64,000 nt of DNA from Lucifuga dentata (lineage: Eukaryota; Chordata; Actinopteri; Ophidiiformes; Bythitidae), in NCBI GenBank assembly GCA_014773175.1, contig VXCM01003077.1, forward strand, positions 78,521 through 142,520, given 5' to 3'. The translations under genes and the position numbers were made by a program. A model generated the notes under the pieces. That model worked only from the letters and a program-made list of their open reading frames with translations. It did not search any database and was not told the DNA's origin. This document shows positions 27,646 through 51,627 of the stretch, piece after piece. Every line of letters starts with the position of its first letter. Within the stretch, counting starts at the first letter, position 1.

Positions 27646-29181
27646 GTCTATTGAAAAACACATTAAAAATGATGCTGCTTTAAGGGCCATTAGTGCCGGT
27701 GAAAACTCATTGTAATGTTCCTCTCTGTCCTTCTCAGGCCACTCTGGATGATGCCACAGACGACTGGGGCATCAAAGTGGAGCGGGTTGAGATCAAGGAC
27801 GTCAAACTTCCCCTTCAGCTGCAGAGGGCCATGGCAGCCGAGGCGGAGGCCAGCCGCGAGGCCAGAGCCAAGGTGAGGAGACGCTCCAACTCCTCCTGCT
27901 TCATCATTATTAAAGTGGATCATCCACCTCAAACTTCACAAAAATTCCACACGTTTCCACATCAGGGATCCCATTAACTTCCTTGGCTTTACTGTGATTC
28001 TGCTTTATTCAGGCATCTGATCTCGTAGTTCCGATGAACAAGTCGCCATTCGTGAGTCTATTTATGTGATCGGTTTCAGACGACTTTTCTGCGGTTGCCA
28101 TAGTAACAAAAGTTTGGAGACTGATCCAAGCTGGAGGACGCAGAACAAAGTGCTTGGACTAAATTTATATCAGTAAGCAGATGAGGCTTTGAGGAAGAGG
28201 TGCGGTGTCACGTGAATGTGTGTGATATCGAAACTCACACTTAAATACACTGATCAGCTGACTGCAGTTAAATATCAAAGTTGTTGATCACTAACACGCT
28301 AATACAGTTTCAAATGTCGCTCAGATTTTGCACGTTTGAACTTTACCACAAGACTGAAACAGGTCTTAATTTTTGTGCGACGGTGTGTTTTATGAACCGT
28401 TTTCCCAACATGTAAATAAGAAATGTCGTTGTTATGCCTCTTTCAAGGCAAGCGCTAAAAGAGGCTGGTACCAGACGTTTATGAATGAGGGCACGTAGTT
28501 GAGTGACAGTATTTGCCATTGTTGAAATATAAGCCTGCTGCTGTGGTTTATGAATCCAGATCATCGTCTCTTCCTAATAAATATTACTTAAAAATATTTG
28601 GATTTAAAAAGTGTCTAAAATTAAAATAGAAATTTAAAAACAGCGATCACACTTGGATAAAGTCTCTGATTTGTGGATTCAGTAGGTGTAACTCTTGAAG
28701 GTTTGAAGGTTTCTAGCAGCAGGCTGAGAGATTTGGCTATGGTTTGTTCAGGCTGTTGAGGAGGCATTTTTAGCACTTAATTGTGTGTGTATGTGTGTGT
28801 GTACTTATGTGAGTGTGTGTGAGAGAGTGTGATCTGTGCTAGGAAATTAATTCTACATTTAATTCCTAATCATCATTGAGTTTGAGGTACAAATGGCTGC
28901 CCTGTATTAGTCATTCATCCACTCATATCTCTCTGCGTGTTCATTCATTCATGTTCTCCGTTTTTCTCATCTTTCTTTCTCTCACTCTGAAGGTGATCGC
29001 CGCAGAGGGAGAGATGAATGCTTCTCGCGCCCTGAAGGAAGCCTCGCTGGTGATCGCTGAGTCTCCATCGGCGCTGCAGCTCCGCTACCTCCAGACCCTC
29101 AACACCATCGCTGCCGAGAAGAACTCCACCATCATTTTCCCGCTGCCGCTGGAGATGATGCAGACCTTCACCAAACGCTGA
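16323..29181 (+). CDS. stom: Stomatin (whole gene, seven coding exons)
   Basis: Encodes a 284-residue stomatin, an integral monotopic SPFH/prohibitin-domain protein that sits in the inner leaflet of lipid-raft membranes, forms homo-oligomers, and in known orthologues modulates ion channels and GLUT1. The coding segments are 16323-16383, 17538-17647, 17847-17919, 25166-25248, 25993-26196, 27738-27872 and 28993-29181. All six introns are GT-AG and the frame is continuous (855 nt with stop). Features visible: a charged N-terminus (1-20); a hydrophobic hairpin at about 33-56 with the bend proline in TLPISIW (P49); cysteines C32 and C89 at the positions palmitoylated in human stomatin; an SPFH domain at about 55-215 with [20 protein letters not shown]; an Ala/Glu-rich coiled segment [16 protein letters not shown]; and the C-terminal oligomerisation segment [11 protein letters not shown]. 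Human stomatin is 288 residues, and this one lacks the last few residues of the human tail. Intron 3 is about 7.2 kb and repeat-laden. The gene is convergent with gelsolin. Confidence 0.96.
16437..16710. repeat. Intron-1 stretch rich in GCTAACGTTAGC-type palindromes
   Basis: Recurring AGCTAACG / CGTTAGCT words occur on both strands (for example GCTAACGTTAGCTAG near 16583). Such words are common in fish introns. No function can be inferred from sequence. Confidence 0.5.
16790..17097 (+). repeat. Right copy of the diverged direct duplication flanking stom exon 1
   Basis: Partner of 15031-15351, lying in stom intron 1. The shared word order is complete, so one copy derives from the other or both are copies of one unrecognised mobile element. 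Confidence 0.8.
17125..17235 (-). repeat. Probable retroposon 3' tail fragment
   Basis: On the + strand an AAT/AACAA-rich run leads into a CCTTTATTTCTGTAGCATCT-like block followed by AAAGTTACAAGGTGCTG. A block of the same architecture is at 45925-46012 (ACTTTATTTATATAGCACTT, ACAAAGTGCTTTACA) and, on the other strand, at 22880-22965. These resemble 3' tails of fish LINE/SINE families; the family is not certain. Confidence 0.4.
17538..17647 (+). CDS. stom: stom coding exon 2 (membrane hairpin)
   Basis: Acceptor tttctgcag|CC, donor AAG|gtcagt. Codes [20 protein letters not shown], then the remainder of the hydrophobic hairpin ending in IWMCIK (residues 21-57). C32 aligns with the main palmitoylated cysteine of human stomatin, and P49 with the proline that bends the intramembrane hairpin. 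Confidence 0.95.
17847..17919 (+). CDS. stom: stom coding exon 3
   Basis: Acceptor cacacag|ATT, donor CCAG|gtcaga. Codes [20 protein letters not shown] and AKGP (residues 58-81 plus one base), the start of the SPFH domain. [11 protein letters not shown] is a stomatin hallmark. Confidence 0.97.
18655..19135. mobile_element. Degenerate DNA-transposon-like repeat in stom intron 3
   Basis: The left end ATGCTGCATTCAGTCAC and the right end, whose reverse complement reads GCTGCATTTCAGTTCC, form imperfect inverted termini. The interior includes a CG-rich word near 18978-18985 and the string TTTTTTCAAATAGGAGG that I associate with a fish repeat. No transposase frame. Boundaries approximate. Confidence 0.4.
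19677..20179. mobile_element. TTAA-ended repeat family, copy 1 (stom intron 3)
   Basis: The left end AAAGGACCATACCACCCATT and the right end, reverse complement AAAGGACTATACCACCCATT, form inverted termini, continuing as TTGCATGTTTGAG. The interior is shared with copies at 21885, 39488, 43290, 44671 and 55310, including TTACTGACAATCATTTCCCA, a CTTTTTATTGC-type word and ATAGTCCCAAAAGAAGACCT. It is non-coding. An N-split T run interrupts it near 19892. Confidence 0.85.
20537..20800. other. Intron sequence with N-split T run
   Basis: Apart from a T run with one N at about 20701-20729 no structure is recognised. Open frames crossing it are low-complexity lysine runs and are not genes. Confidence 0.4.
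21352..21660. repeat. Probable retroposon fragment in stom intron 3
   Basis: Contains the string AAATCAAATCAAACTTTATA followed by a CAGTGCAGTTCAAATA-type block, an arrangement seen in 3' ends of fish non-LTR elements, then AT-rich sequence. Family unidentified. Confidence 0.35.
21885..22346. mobile_element. TTAA-ended repeat family, copy 2 (stom intron 3)
   Basis: Left end AAAGGACCATACCAGCCATT and right end GGGTGGTATGGTCCTTTAAG. The same internal words as copy 1 appear in the opposite orientation relative to some blocks, which shows that the family body is itself partly palindromic or that copies differ in orientation. About 460 bp, non-coding. Confidence 0.85.
22690..22965 (+). repeat. Probable LINE/SINE 3' tail in stom intron 3
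   Basis: The block ends TTGTACCTGTGAAGTACTTT, then GAAAGGTGCTATAGAAATAA, then repeated TTTACTTACTTACT. This layout (GTGAAGCACTTT...GGTGCTATAAATAAA with simple tail) is typical of fish non-LTR 3' ends. No open frame survives. Confidence 0.5.
23243..23373. repeat. 65-nt exact duplication around a single N
   Basis: Copy 23243-23307, N at 23308, copy 23309-23373. Interpreted as an unmerged assembly overlap in stom intron 3. Confidence 0.85.
24480..24600 (+). repeat. Dispersed repeat with AAACCAAC-type tail
   Basis: GAGGAGTCCTGTTAACACAT followed by AACGAACCAAACATCAAACC parallels GGAGTAACCCTGCTAACAAA and AACCAAACAAAC at 53270-53305. Weakly conserved copy of the family listed at 11340-11560. Confidence 0.35.
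25166..25248 (+). CDS. stom: stom coding exon 4
   Basis: Acceptor ttctgcag|GA, donor GAG|gtacga. Codes [20 protein letters not shown] and SFDIPPQE (residues 82-109). C89 aligns with the second palmitoylation site of human stomatin. Highly conserved SPFH segment. Confidence 0.97.
25595..25729. repeat. 67-nt exact duplication around a single N
   Basis: Copy 25595-25661, N at 25662, copy 25663-25729, in stom intron 4. Assembly-type duplication. Confidence 0.85.
25993..26196 (+). CDS. stom: stom coding exon 5 (SPFH core)
   Basis: Acceptor gctctcag|GTG, donor CAG|gtacga, 68 codons (residues 110-177). Contains [40 protein letters not shown] and [17 protein letters not shown]. Near identical to mammalian stomatin. 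Codon use is GC-rich at third positions, in contrast to the AT-rich introns. Confidence 0.98.
27068..27198. repeat. 65-nt exact duplication around a single N
   Basis: Copy 27068-27132, N at 27133, copy 27134-27198; each copy ends in a GGGA-rich run. It lies in stom intron 5. Assembly-type duplication. Confidence 0.85.
27738..27872 (+). CDS. stom: stom coding exon 6
   Basis: Acceptor ccttctcag|GCC, donor AAG|gtgagg, 45 codons (residues 178-222). [20 protein letters not shown], then [25 protein letters not shown]. Covers the end of the SPFH domain and the start of the coiled coil. Confidence 0.98.
28993..29181 (+). CDS. stom: stom coding exon 7 and stop
   Basis: Acceptor actctgaag|GTG, stop TGA at 29179-29181, 62 codons plus stop (residues 223-284). 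[59 protein letters not shown]. It carries the C-terminal segment needed for oligomerisation in orthologues. The tail is shorter than in human. Confidence 0.97.
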   Translation: MIAAEGEMNASRALKEASLVIAESPSALQLRYLQTLNTIAAEKNSTIIFPLPLEMMQTFTKR

Positions 29182-29916
29182 GAAGGTTCTCAAAATGCAC
29201 ATACACACCAAGACACACACACACACATACACACATGCCATGCGTCCACCAAGCAGGTCTCTTTTAACCAGCAGTGCTAAGAATTAGGCAATTGTGACAT
29301 TTCCATTTTCTGTAAGCGTACCTTAGCTTAGCTGTTAGCCGCTTGTTTGGACGACAATAGCTAAAATTACTCTGAGAATTGACCAAAGTAAGTTGTTAGT
29401 GAATCATAAACCTTTATGTTTGGAGTAAAACATTGTGTGACAGGAGGTTCCAATTTTTCAGGTTAAGTACTTCGCCATGAGTATTTTTCTTCTCTTTGCA
29501 CTACAAAATTTAGAAATCAGGTGAGTCTCCCATGCTGAAAGTAGAATCCAGGAAGTCAGTGATGCAGTAAGGAAAGTGCCTGCTGGTTCTGTGGCCTTAA
29601 GGCCTCTTCACACTAAGTATGTGATTTTTTTTTTTTTTTTTTTTTTTGCATCAACAGCAGTGACCAGAACTGTTCCACAAAGATAACTCAGGTTTTGATT
29701 TGGAGCCATTTTGATGTTGGCTTTCATGTCCGGAAAATTTAAAAAATGAATCCATTCATGTGATTTGTTCAAATCAAACACGTCTGAGCAGCTGGTTCGT
29801 GTCTGAGGATGCGTGTTTTACGAGAAACTGAACAATGGATTTCAAAGTACCAAAGTGAAAGAAACTTTTTTTTCAGATGAAAAAATTATGTCAGACTTGG
29901 TGTGAAAAGGCCTTTG
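29182..29916 (+). other. stom 3' flank / 3' UTR, no AATAAA found
   Basis: A CA-rich stretch follows the stop. I see no canonical AATAAA or ATTAAA in the roughly 730 bases before the inverted-repeat arm. The first + strand AATAAA is at about 30283, inside that arm. A T run is at 29627-29647. Confidence 0.45.
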
Positions 29917-31614
29917 CTATGAAGCGCCATATAGGACAAAAATCACGTTTCATTCACACACACACATCGGAAGACCACTCATACAGTACTAAGAACCTCA
30001 TAACGCACACACATACATATATGAAAGCACGCATACACAATAGTATAACCACACACACACATATATGAAAGCGCGCGTACACACTGTTATAACCACACAT
30101 AGACACTACTACATGCACAGGTTATACATGTGTGAATAAGAGCTTATCATAGTAGTGTGTGTGAGAGATAGCATACTTGTTGGTATGAGAGACGATACAT
30201 GTGTGAATGAGAACTCATACTAGTGTGTGTGAGAGGCAGTAATGTCACGGAAGAGGCAGGGCTATAACCAAAAGCGCATGAATAAACAAAAACCAGCATA
30301 AAAGCATAAAGCAGAGATTTGTTGGGCTGCTAGTTATTGTTAATGTTACACTACAGTAGGGTTGGACGATATAAAGTCGCATTGAGATATAAAACAAATC
30401 TTCGACATAAAAATGAGAACGTCAATGTAAAATCGATAGAAAATAGTCTTTGAATACAATAAGTTAATGACGAGTCAAACAGCCAATAGTGTGTCAGAAC
30501 TAGAACAAACTAGCCAATCAGGTGGCAGTGTCATAATAACAGCCCACCCACTTCCTCAAAGCAGCATCTNCAAACTAGCCAATCAGGTGGCAGTGTCATA
30601 ATAACAGCCCACCCACTTCCTCAAAGCAGCATCTTGTTAAACGCCGGTGAACCCAGCCCCGTGTGGTAGCGATATGAGTGAAAATCAGACGAAGTCGTCA
30701 GAAAGCGATGAAACTTCAGAGGGAAAAAAAAAGATGACTAAGAAAGGAAACCAGCGCTGACGAAGCACGGCTGTACAATGAATTTATTTTACCATCTGAT
30801 GCGCTGCGGTCCAGTTGAACACACAAAGTGCAGCCGCTTTATGTGGTCACACACAAACCTGTCTCCCCAGGACACGCAGCAAAGCACTCAGAGGCGCTCC
30901 ACACCAACAAACTACCATACAGTCTGCTCTTCCTGCTGTCAAACCGTACGAATAAAAAACAAAAAGACACAAAGAATCACGTGTGCTGCAGCTTTCTTTA
31001 TTGGTAAAGATATGATACCATTGCAGACTGTTTAAAAAGAGGGATTTTTCAGTTGGTTAACAGTTCAAGAGACTTGAAATGCAACAGAATCTTTGCCATA
31101 TAACAATGTAGGGTAACGTTACCAATAACCAGCAGCCCAACAAATCTCTACATTATGCTTTTATTCTGGTTTTTGTTTATTCGTGAACTTTCAGTTACAG
31201 CCCCGCCTCTTCCGTGACATTATTGCCTCTCACACACTAGTATGAGCTCTCATTCACACATGTATCGTCTCTCATACAGACAGGTATGCTACCTCTCNCA
31301 CTAGTATGAGCTCTCATTCACACATGTATCGTCTCTCATACAGACAGGTATGCTACCTCTCACATACACTAGTAGGATGAGCTCTCATTCATACATGTAT
31401 AATCTGCGCGTGTAATGGTGTCTATGTGGTTATACTAGTGTGTATGCGCGCTTTCATATATGTGTGTGTGTGGTTATACGAGTGTGTATGTGCACTTTCA
31501 TATATGTGTGTGTGGTTATACTAGTGTGTGTGTGATATGAGGTTTTTAGTACTGTATGTGTGGTCTTAGAAGCATGTGTGTGTGTGAATGAAACTTGATT
31601 TTTGTCCTATACGG
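29917..31614. mobile_element. Large inverted repeat (arms about 440-510 bp) with hAT/BED-finger remnant in the centre
   Basis: The left arm 29917-30356 and the reverse complement of 31104-31614 share the same word order: TATGAAGCGCCATATAGGAC versus TATGAAGTGCCGTATAGGAC, AAAAATCA...TTTCATTCACA, several ATATATGAAAGCGC..TACACA...TATAACCAC units, GAGACGATACATGTGTGAAT, ATGTCACGGAAGAGGC, and GAGATTTGTTGGGCTGCT. Between the arms, at about 30357-31103, lies a block starting GGGTTGGACGATATAAAG whose + strand encodes MSENQTKSSESDETSEGKKK and, after a break, NLFYHLMRCGPVEH...QQSTQRRSTP, the layout of the N-terminal BED zinc-finger region of hAT/ZBED transposases. The frame is broken. Two single-N duplications (30506-30633, 31235-31360) lie inside. 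Confidence 0.7.
30675..30960 (+). pseudogene. Degenerate hAT/ZBED-type transposase N-terminal fragment
   Basis: Starts ATGAGTGAAAATCAGACG, runs about 28 codons of acidic and lysine-rich sequence, and hits a stop near 30758. A second frame from about 30778 reads NLFYHLMRCGPVEHTKCSRF and then QQSTQ, resembling the second half of a BED finger (HL...H) and the linker of ZBED-like hAT transposases. No catalytic domain follows. Homology is by my pattern recognition only. Confidence 0.45.
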
Positions 31615-32409
31615 CACTTCATACTTTGCACCTATACACACACACACACACCCACGCACACATGCCTTCTTGTGCTTATACCCATGCGAAGATGCTATAA
31701 CAACTTTTACTGTCAGTTCCCTAAATCTAACATAATATATGTAACCTGTGCCAGTTTGTGTTTTCACTGAATTATAATGCAAAAATGTTTTTTTTCCAGT
31801 CATCCTAATGCTAAATCTGGCTTCAAAACTAAATCCTAACCCTTACATAGCCCCTTTCAGGAAGTACACACACACACGCAAACAGAAACACATTTTTTAC
31901 TGTTGCCAAAACTGAATTGTAGCTGAAAGATGACATTAGCTGTTTTTTTTTTTTTTTTTTANTTTTTTTTTTTTTTTTTTAAGTCGTCATAAGCTGGATG
32001 TTACTCAAATGCATTTAAAATATTCTATTCATATAATATGTCATCTTTATGGAAGTGAACAACATATCAGCAAGAATCTGCTGAAAGTTCCATGAAGATA
32101 AATCAGCACCTTCTAACAGTTGTTGAAACGTGAACACGATGTGTTTCACAAAGGTCGTACCTTGAAGCGTTCGCGCAGTGAATTTGTCCACTTTCTATCG
32201 CAAATCCCTGTCAGCCGAAAGCCTTAAGTAACAAACTGCCATCCGTTCGGTTTACAGCCTCACACATTTCTATGCATTTCCAGACGAAAAGCCAAGCAGA
32301 ATTAAAGTTTTTAATGCTTATTAGACAGCAGTGTTGTCACAAACACTCAACCCAGTGCAGAAATAAACCAAATAGTCTTTGTGTTTAATCAGATCAGCTC
32401 ATACCTGCC

Positions 32410-32642
32410 ATATATATATAGATATAGATATCTATCTATATAGATATATATATACATATATAGATATCTATATCTATATATATAGATCTATATCTATATA
32501 TATAGATATCTATATCTATATATATAGATATAGATCTATATATATAGATATGGATATATATATATCTATATATATAGATATATATATATGTATATATATA
32601 CACGTATATATATACGTATATATATATACGTGTATATATATA
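32410..32642. repeat. TATAGA/TATATA tract with AGATATCT palindromes
   Basis: About 230 bp of mixed TATATAGATA and GATATCTATA units, ending in TATACGTATA units. It is almost entirely self-complementary, so strongly cruciform-prone. An open frame across it is pure low-complexity Tyr/Ile. Confidence 0.95.
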
Positions 32643-33094
32643 TTATAGTATAGTTTTATCACTTAATGTTTTCATTTTAATTTTATTGTTCCCCTCGTAA
32701 AACATAAACGCTGATATTATTACAGTATTTGCTGAAAAAAAAAAAAAAAAAAAAAGATCTGTAGTTCTGCCATGCCAGAAAACTTAGTTACACACCAATA
32801 TGTTACATTTTGATATTTTTATTCATTCATTTACTCATTTGTCTGCAGTTTGCTAATGTAATGATTTTATTATATCTTGACTTATATAGCAGACCAAAAA
32901 ATAAAAATATTATTCAACAGTTTTGTCTGTGGCCATTATTTTTAATATACCAATATCTCTCTTGTTCTTCTCTCTGTGTTCAATAAATTGCTTTTTATCT
33001 TACAAAAATGCCCAGTCTGTTAAGCACTACACTGTAACATGGTGGACATAGTTACTAAAAGTGCCTTACTTAACCAGATCAGCAGCATAAGTTA

Positions 33095-33200
33095 ATGGAT
33101 TCTTTCCTGAGCCACAGCCCACCCGTCCACCAAGTTTTAGCAAAGTCATCAAAGGAACAAATGGGAGAAAACATACCCTCAGTGGTGGGGTGGATCATCA
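33095..33200 (+). repeat. Dispersed repeat copy
   Basis: GAGCCACAGCCCACCCGTCC ACCAAGTTTTAG matches CCATGCCCCACCCCTCTACC AAGTTATG at about 53221-53248 and the reverse strand of 11485-11500. Same family as 11340-11560. Confidence 0.4.
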
Positions 33201-33409
33201 TGATTTTGAGCTATACATAAAAAAAANAAAAAAAAAAAAAAAATAGAACAATTTTATTAAGGTTGGGAGAGAAATTTCATGATAGTGGAAAGAAAGAAAA
33301 AAGACAAAAGTGGCACAAAAGACTCATTATCACTATTACAGTTGTTCCTTTTCTTTGGCTAGTGTATTAGAACAAGAGTTTTTTGTTTTTTGTTTTTTTT
33401 TTTCTAGGC

Positions 33410-33874
33410 CAGGGATGGGCAACTGGTGGCCCGCAGGTTGGTTACGGCTCGCACTTTTAATCTAACAGGCCCTCTGATGACTTCTCAAGTAATAAAAATG
33501 AAAATTATAAAAAGTGTTTTCCTTTATTACCACCACCCATCAGCAGAGGGCGCTCACTCATTACTGATGCTATATTTACTACCAGCCATTTCATTCTAGC
33601 AAAGCTTTTGAGAATAAGATGGGGGGGGGGGCNGGGGGGGGGGGCAGCGCTACCCATTAACATCCAACAGAAGTAGTTATTTTCCTGTTATTCCTTCTAT
33701 ATCTCCAAGAGCAAACGTCTCGTCTCTTTTCCTCTCTGACAGAACGAGAGAGGGAGAAGGAGATCGGGGGCCGGTCGGGTCCAGTGGGGGGAAAAGNGGG
33801 GTAAATGTGTGGCTCTTTGACCGTGAGAATGAAATTTTATTGGCCCCTATCCTCATCAAAGTTGCCTATCCCTG
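33410..33874. mobile_element. Non-autonomous hAT-type element
   Basis: Inverted ends CAGGGATGGGCAACT at the left and AGTTGCCTATCCCTG at the right pair with one mismatch and carry the hAT-like CAGGG..CCCTG tips. The flanking 8-mers TTCTAGGC (33402-33409) and TGCTAGAC (33875-33882) match at six of eight positions, consistent with an aged 8-bp target duplication. There is no transposase. Two Ns (33633 and 33797) lie in G runs. Confidence 0.75.
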
Positions 33875-34667
33875 TGCTAGACTGTTCGGCCTTGGTGGAG
33901 CTCTAATGAGTCCTTCTAGTTCCAGTTGTTATTACCAGTCCTCTGTTTAATCTTTTAATAATAACAGAATAGCTTGCTAGATTATTATGGCCTCAGCTTA
34001 AGTCCTGTTTTTACAGATAACCATAAAATGTTAATATTTTTTCAGTAAGTTTTCCCTTTATTGTTCTTTTGTATTTGTGTTTCAAGTGTTGATACAAACA
34101 GAAACACACCACACTCAATATTAGTTTTATAATTGTGTTTTATTGAAATGATAGCGGATCTTGGGGAGACCATGGGGGTTGCATAATCGTGGAGAGAAGC
34201 AGCAAAGCATTGATTTCCCGTGAAGGTCAGCCTCGCAGCATCGCACCAGCTTCCTGGGCTGTCAGGCACTCTGGCACAAACCACAGCCAAAAGACAATCT
34301 GTGGTCTTTATTTCAAATGAATACATGAAATGACAGATGACTCTAAACTCAGAAGGTACAACTTCATCAAAAAATGTAGGAAGGAAAAGCGGTCAGTCCT
34401 CATTCTTACATTTCCTTGCATAAAGTTTCTCATGATCTCGACCCTCTGATTCCTTTCAGGCTTTACTTTTGAAAAATATTCAGTTGACATGAGGAACACT
34501 TCAACGTGTGTGTGAGCGGTACAGAGCTCCCTATAGGTCATGGAAACTATTTTCTGAAATATCTTTATATTACCTGTTGTTTTCTTTTTCTTTTTTCTTT
34601 TATTTTCATTCTGATTCATATTTCTGCTCTGTTCTCTTGCACCAACACAATACGGATTAATTGTTAT

Positions 34668-34843
34668 CAGGGCCAGCTCTAGCATTTCTGGGGACCCAGA
34701 GCAGATTTTAAAAACAGGGGACTACTAATTTCAACGTGTCATTTATTCCAAAGTTTTTGAAGTCTGGGCCCAAGCTTGTACATAAAGAAAGATTGAGAAA
34801 TTGATTTCTTGCAAACAAATCATTTTTAGATGTTTTCATACAT

Positions 34844-34885
<42 letters not shown>

Positions 34886-34911
34886 TTCTAACACCATCAA
34901 AATCTGTTTGN

Positions 34912-34953
<42 letters not shown>

Positions 34954-35072
34954 TTCTAACACCATCAAAATCTGTTTGAAGATAACTAAATCAAACTCTT
35001 GGTAGGGAGCCCCCTAGTGGCTCTGCGGCCCTAAGCAGCCACATTGATTAATATGTAGGGCCAGAAATGATT
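34668..35072. mobile_element. Possible degenerate DNA-transposon repeat
   Basis: Begins CAGGGCCAGCTCTAGCATTT and ends in GCCCTAAGCAGCC..GTAGGGCCAG, short imperfect inverted ends. The centre holds a GATA microsatellite duplicated around an N at 34911. Family uncertain. Confidence 0.35.
34846..34978. repeat. (GATA)n microsatellite, duplicated around a single N
   Basis: Two GATA runs, each followed by TTTCTAACACCATCAAAATC, sit either side of an N at 34911. Assembly-type duplication of one locus. Confidence 0.85.
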
Positions 35073-36160
35073 TTACTTTGAACTTGACATGACATTAACA
35101 TACTTGTTAATAAGCATGGTTATGTTATGAGTAAAAGTGAAATACTGAGACACATTCTAAATGAAAACAGTACTGTAAACTGCTTGATATCATTGTCGAC
35201 CGGTTACTGTACTGTGGAAACCTGCACGGGTACAGATGGGCGTTATGTAAATTCAGAGTAAAGAAAGATGGTGGTGATTATTACTGAACTGGATCGCAGA
35301 AATTGCTCAATAATGAAAAGGAGATGCCTTCAGATCCCAAATTATTTCTCAAAATTATTTCTCAAATTTATTTGGTACATTGACTTATGATGAACTGAAG
35401 ACTTTTAGCATTGTTTGTTAAATCTGCTCAACACCTGGACTACCAGCAGCTCCTAGATGATTAGGATATAGAAACAGAATTCCCAATATGGCCTTTAGGG
35501 GACTCTGTAGGGCAGTGAGTATTATATTAATATAAACTAAAAAAAAAACAAAAAAACAACTGAACTATAACACAGTACCTGAAAAAAATATTATTAAGGC
35601 ATCAATTATATTGCTTTTTACAGGTATAGGTGTATTCTTGGCAGTGAATTTTCTTTTGAATTACCTTTACAGCACAGCTTTAAATTGTCTTAAGCTGTAA
35701 AGGTTTCACTAGTGAGCAGGTTTTATTATTAAGAAATTTAAACAAATTTGTCTACATAATTCACAGCAACAGAGTGTATCACGTGCAAATTCCAAGCAAG
35801 CTTGCGTATCGATTAAAGCTTAAAGCTCCGCTACTACTGGTCGCTTTCACACACACGTCATAACAGGTATAAAAGCATTAGCAAAGAGGACTAAGTAAAT
35901 AAAATAAAGTAACTGCAGCATTGACCTGTATCCTCTGCTCTGGTCGCTCCTTAGAAGCACAATTTTTGCCAGATTTGCCCCCCCCCCCCAAAAAATAACG
36001 AGAAGAAAATTGTCTTTCCTCATTGTGAGGGCAGGAAGTTGACATAAAGATAGCCGGAGTCTCGCCCCCTCTTGCAACTAGCATGTGTTCCACTATGTCT
36101 TTCACACTCTCTCTGAATGACAAAAATCCAGTTTTGAACTCGTTTGATGTTTAATGTCTT
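35073..36160. other. Intergenic AT-rich DNA between stom and gsn
   Basis: No gene, RNA or clear repeat recognised. A C run is present near 35980-35989. Confidence 0.4.
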
Positions 36161-36167
36161 GGTAGAA

Positions 36168-36185
36168 TTTATTTATTTATTTATT
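36168..36185 (-). terminator. gsn: Candidate gsn polyadenylation signals
   Basis: The + strand TTTATTTATTTATTTATT gives overlapping AATAAA hexamers on the minus strand about 580 bp past the gelsolin stop codon. It lies in a simple repeat, so it may be fortuitous, but it is the first AATAAA cluster I see downstream. Confidence 0.4.
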
Positions 36186-36329
36186 TTTTTAGAAGTAAAG
36201 AATTTTTTTTTTTTTTTTTTNAATTTTTTTTTTTTTTTTTGCATAGTTTTAGGAGCTAAATGAAAGCCAAATTCAATGACTGGCAACATGCAAAAACTAA
36301 TTTAGACACCAAATGAGGTGGTCCTTCAG

Positions 36330-36570
36330 CACAGAAATGGACCAGCTGAGGTGGTCTGAACACCTGATCAGGATGCCTTCTGGATGCCTCCCAAGCAGGG
36401 ATTCAGGGCATATCTGAGTGGGAGGAGACCCAGAAAACCCTGAAGGCAACATACATCCCGTCAAACCTTGGGATGCCTCTGCATCCCACAGAAAAAGAGG
36501 AGAAACATCATCATCTACTTTTCTTTGCCTGTTAAACCCACATACGTGGTGATGAATGGATGGATGGACT
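36330..36570 (+). pseudogene. 3' remnant of a LINE reverse-transcriptase ORF and tail
   Basis: The + strand frame beginning about 36348 reads WSEHLIRMPSGCLPSR, matching the extreme C-terminal motif (R..HL.RMP.GRLP..) of a widespread fish non-LTR retrotransposon. The decayed GGRRPRG-type stretch follows as GTGGGAGGAGACCCAGAAAA. A GATGAATGGATGGATGG tail closes it at about 36552-36568. It is inserted within the likely gelsolin 3' UTR, on the opposite strand. Confidence 0.55.
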
Positions 36571-36766
36571 TTAGCTTCCAGTCAATGAGAAAAGCCATTC
36601 ATTCACGGATGCTAATGGAACCCAGGCTAGCTAGAAGAGGAGGTGGGGCTTCAGCTCTATTGGCAGCTGACAGTCTTACGATTGGAGCTCAGTACTTGCA
36701 TAGAACAGCAGGGTCAAAGGTCAGGGTTGACAGGGAGGGAGGAAAAGAAGGAGGAGAGGGGAGAGG

Positions 36767-51622
<14,856 letters not shown>

Positions 51623-51627
51623 CCTGC

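Noticed and set aside
28945..29241. Minus-strand open frame across stom exon 7
   Set aside because: Shadow of the conserved stomatin exon; the + strand frame is clearly the coding one.
30180..31560. CRISPR-like spaced repeats in the ATATATGAAAGCGC units
   Set aside because: Eukaryotic context, spacers are repeats themselves, and units belong to arms of an inverted repeat.
32379..32648. 89-codon Tyr/Ile frame
   Set aside because: Translation of the TATAGA simple repeat.
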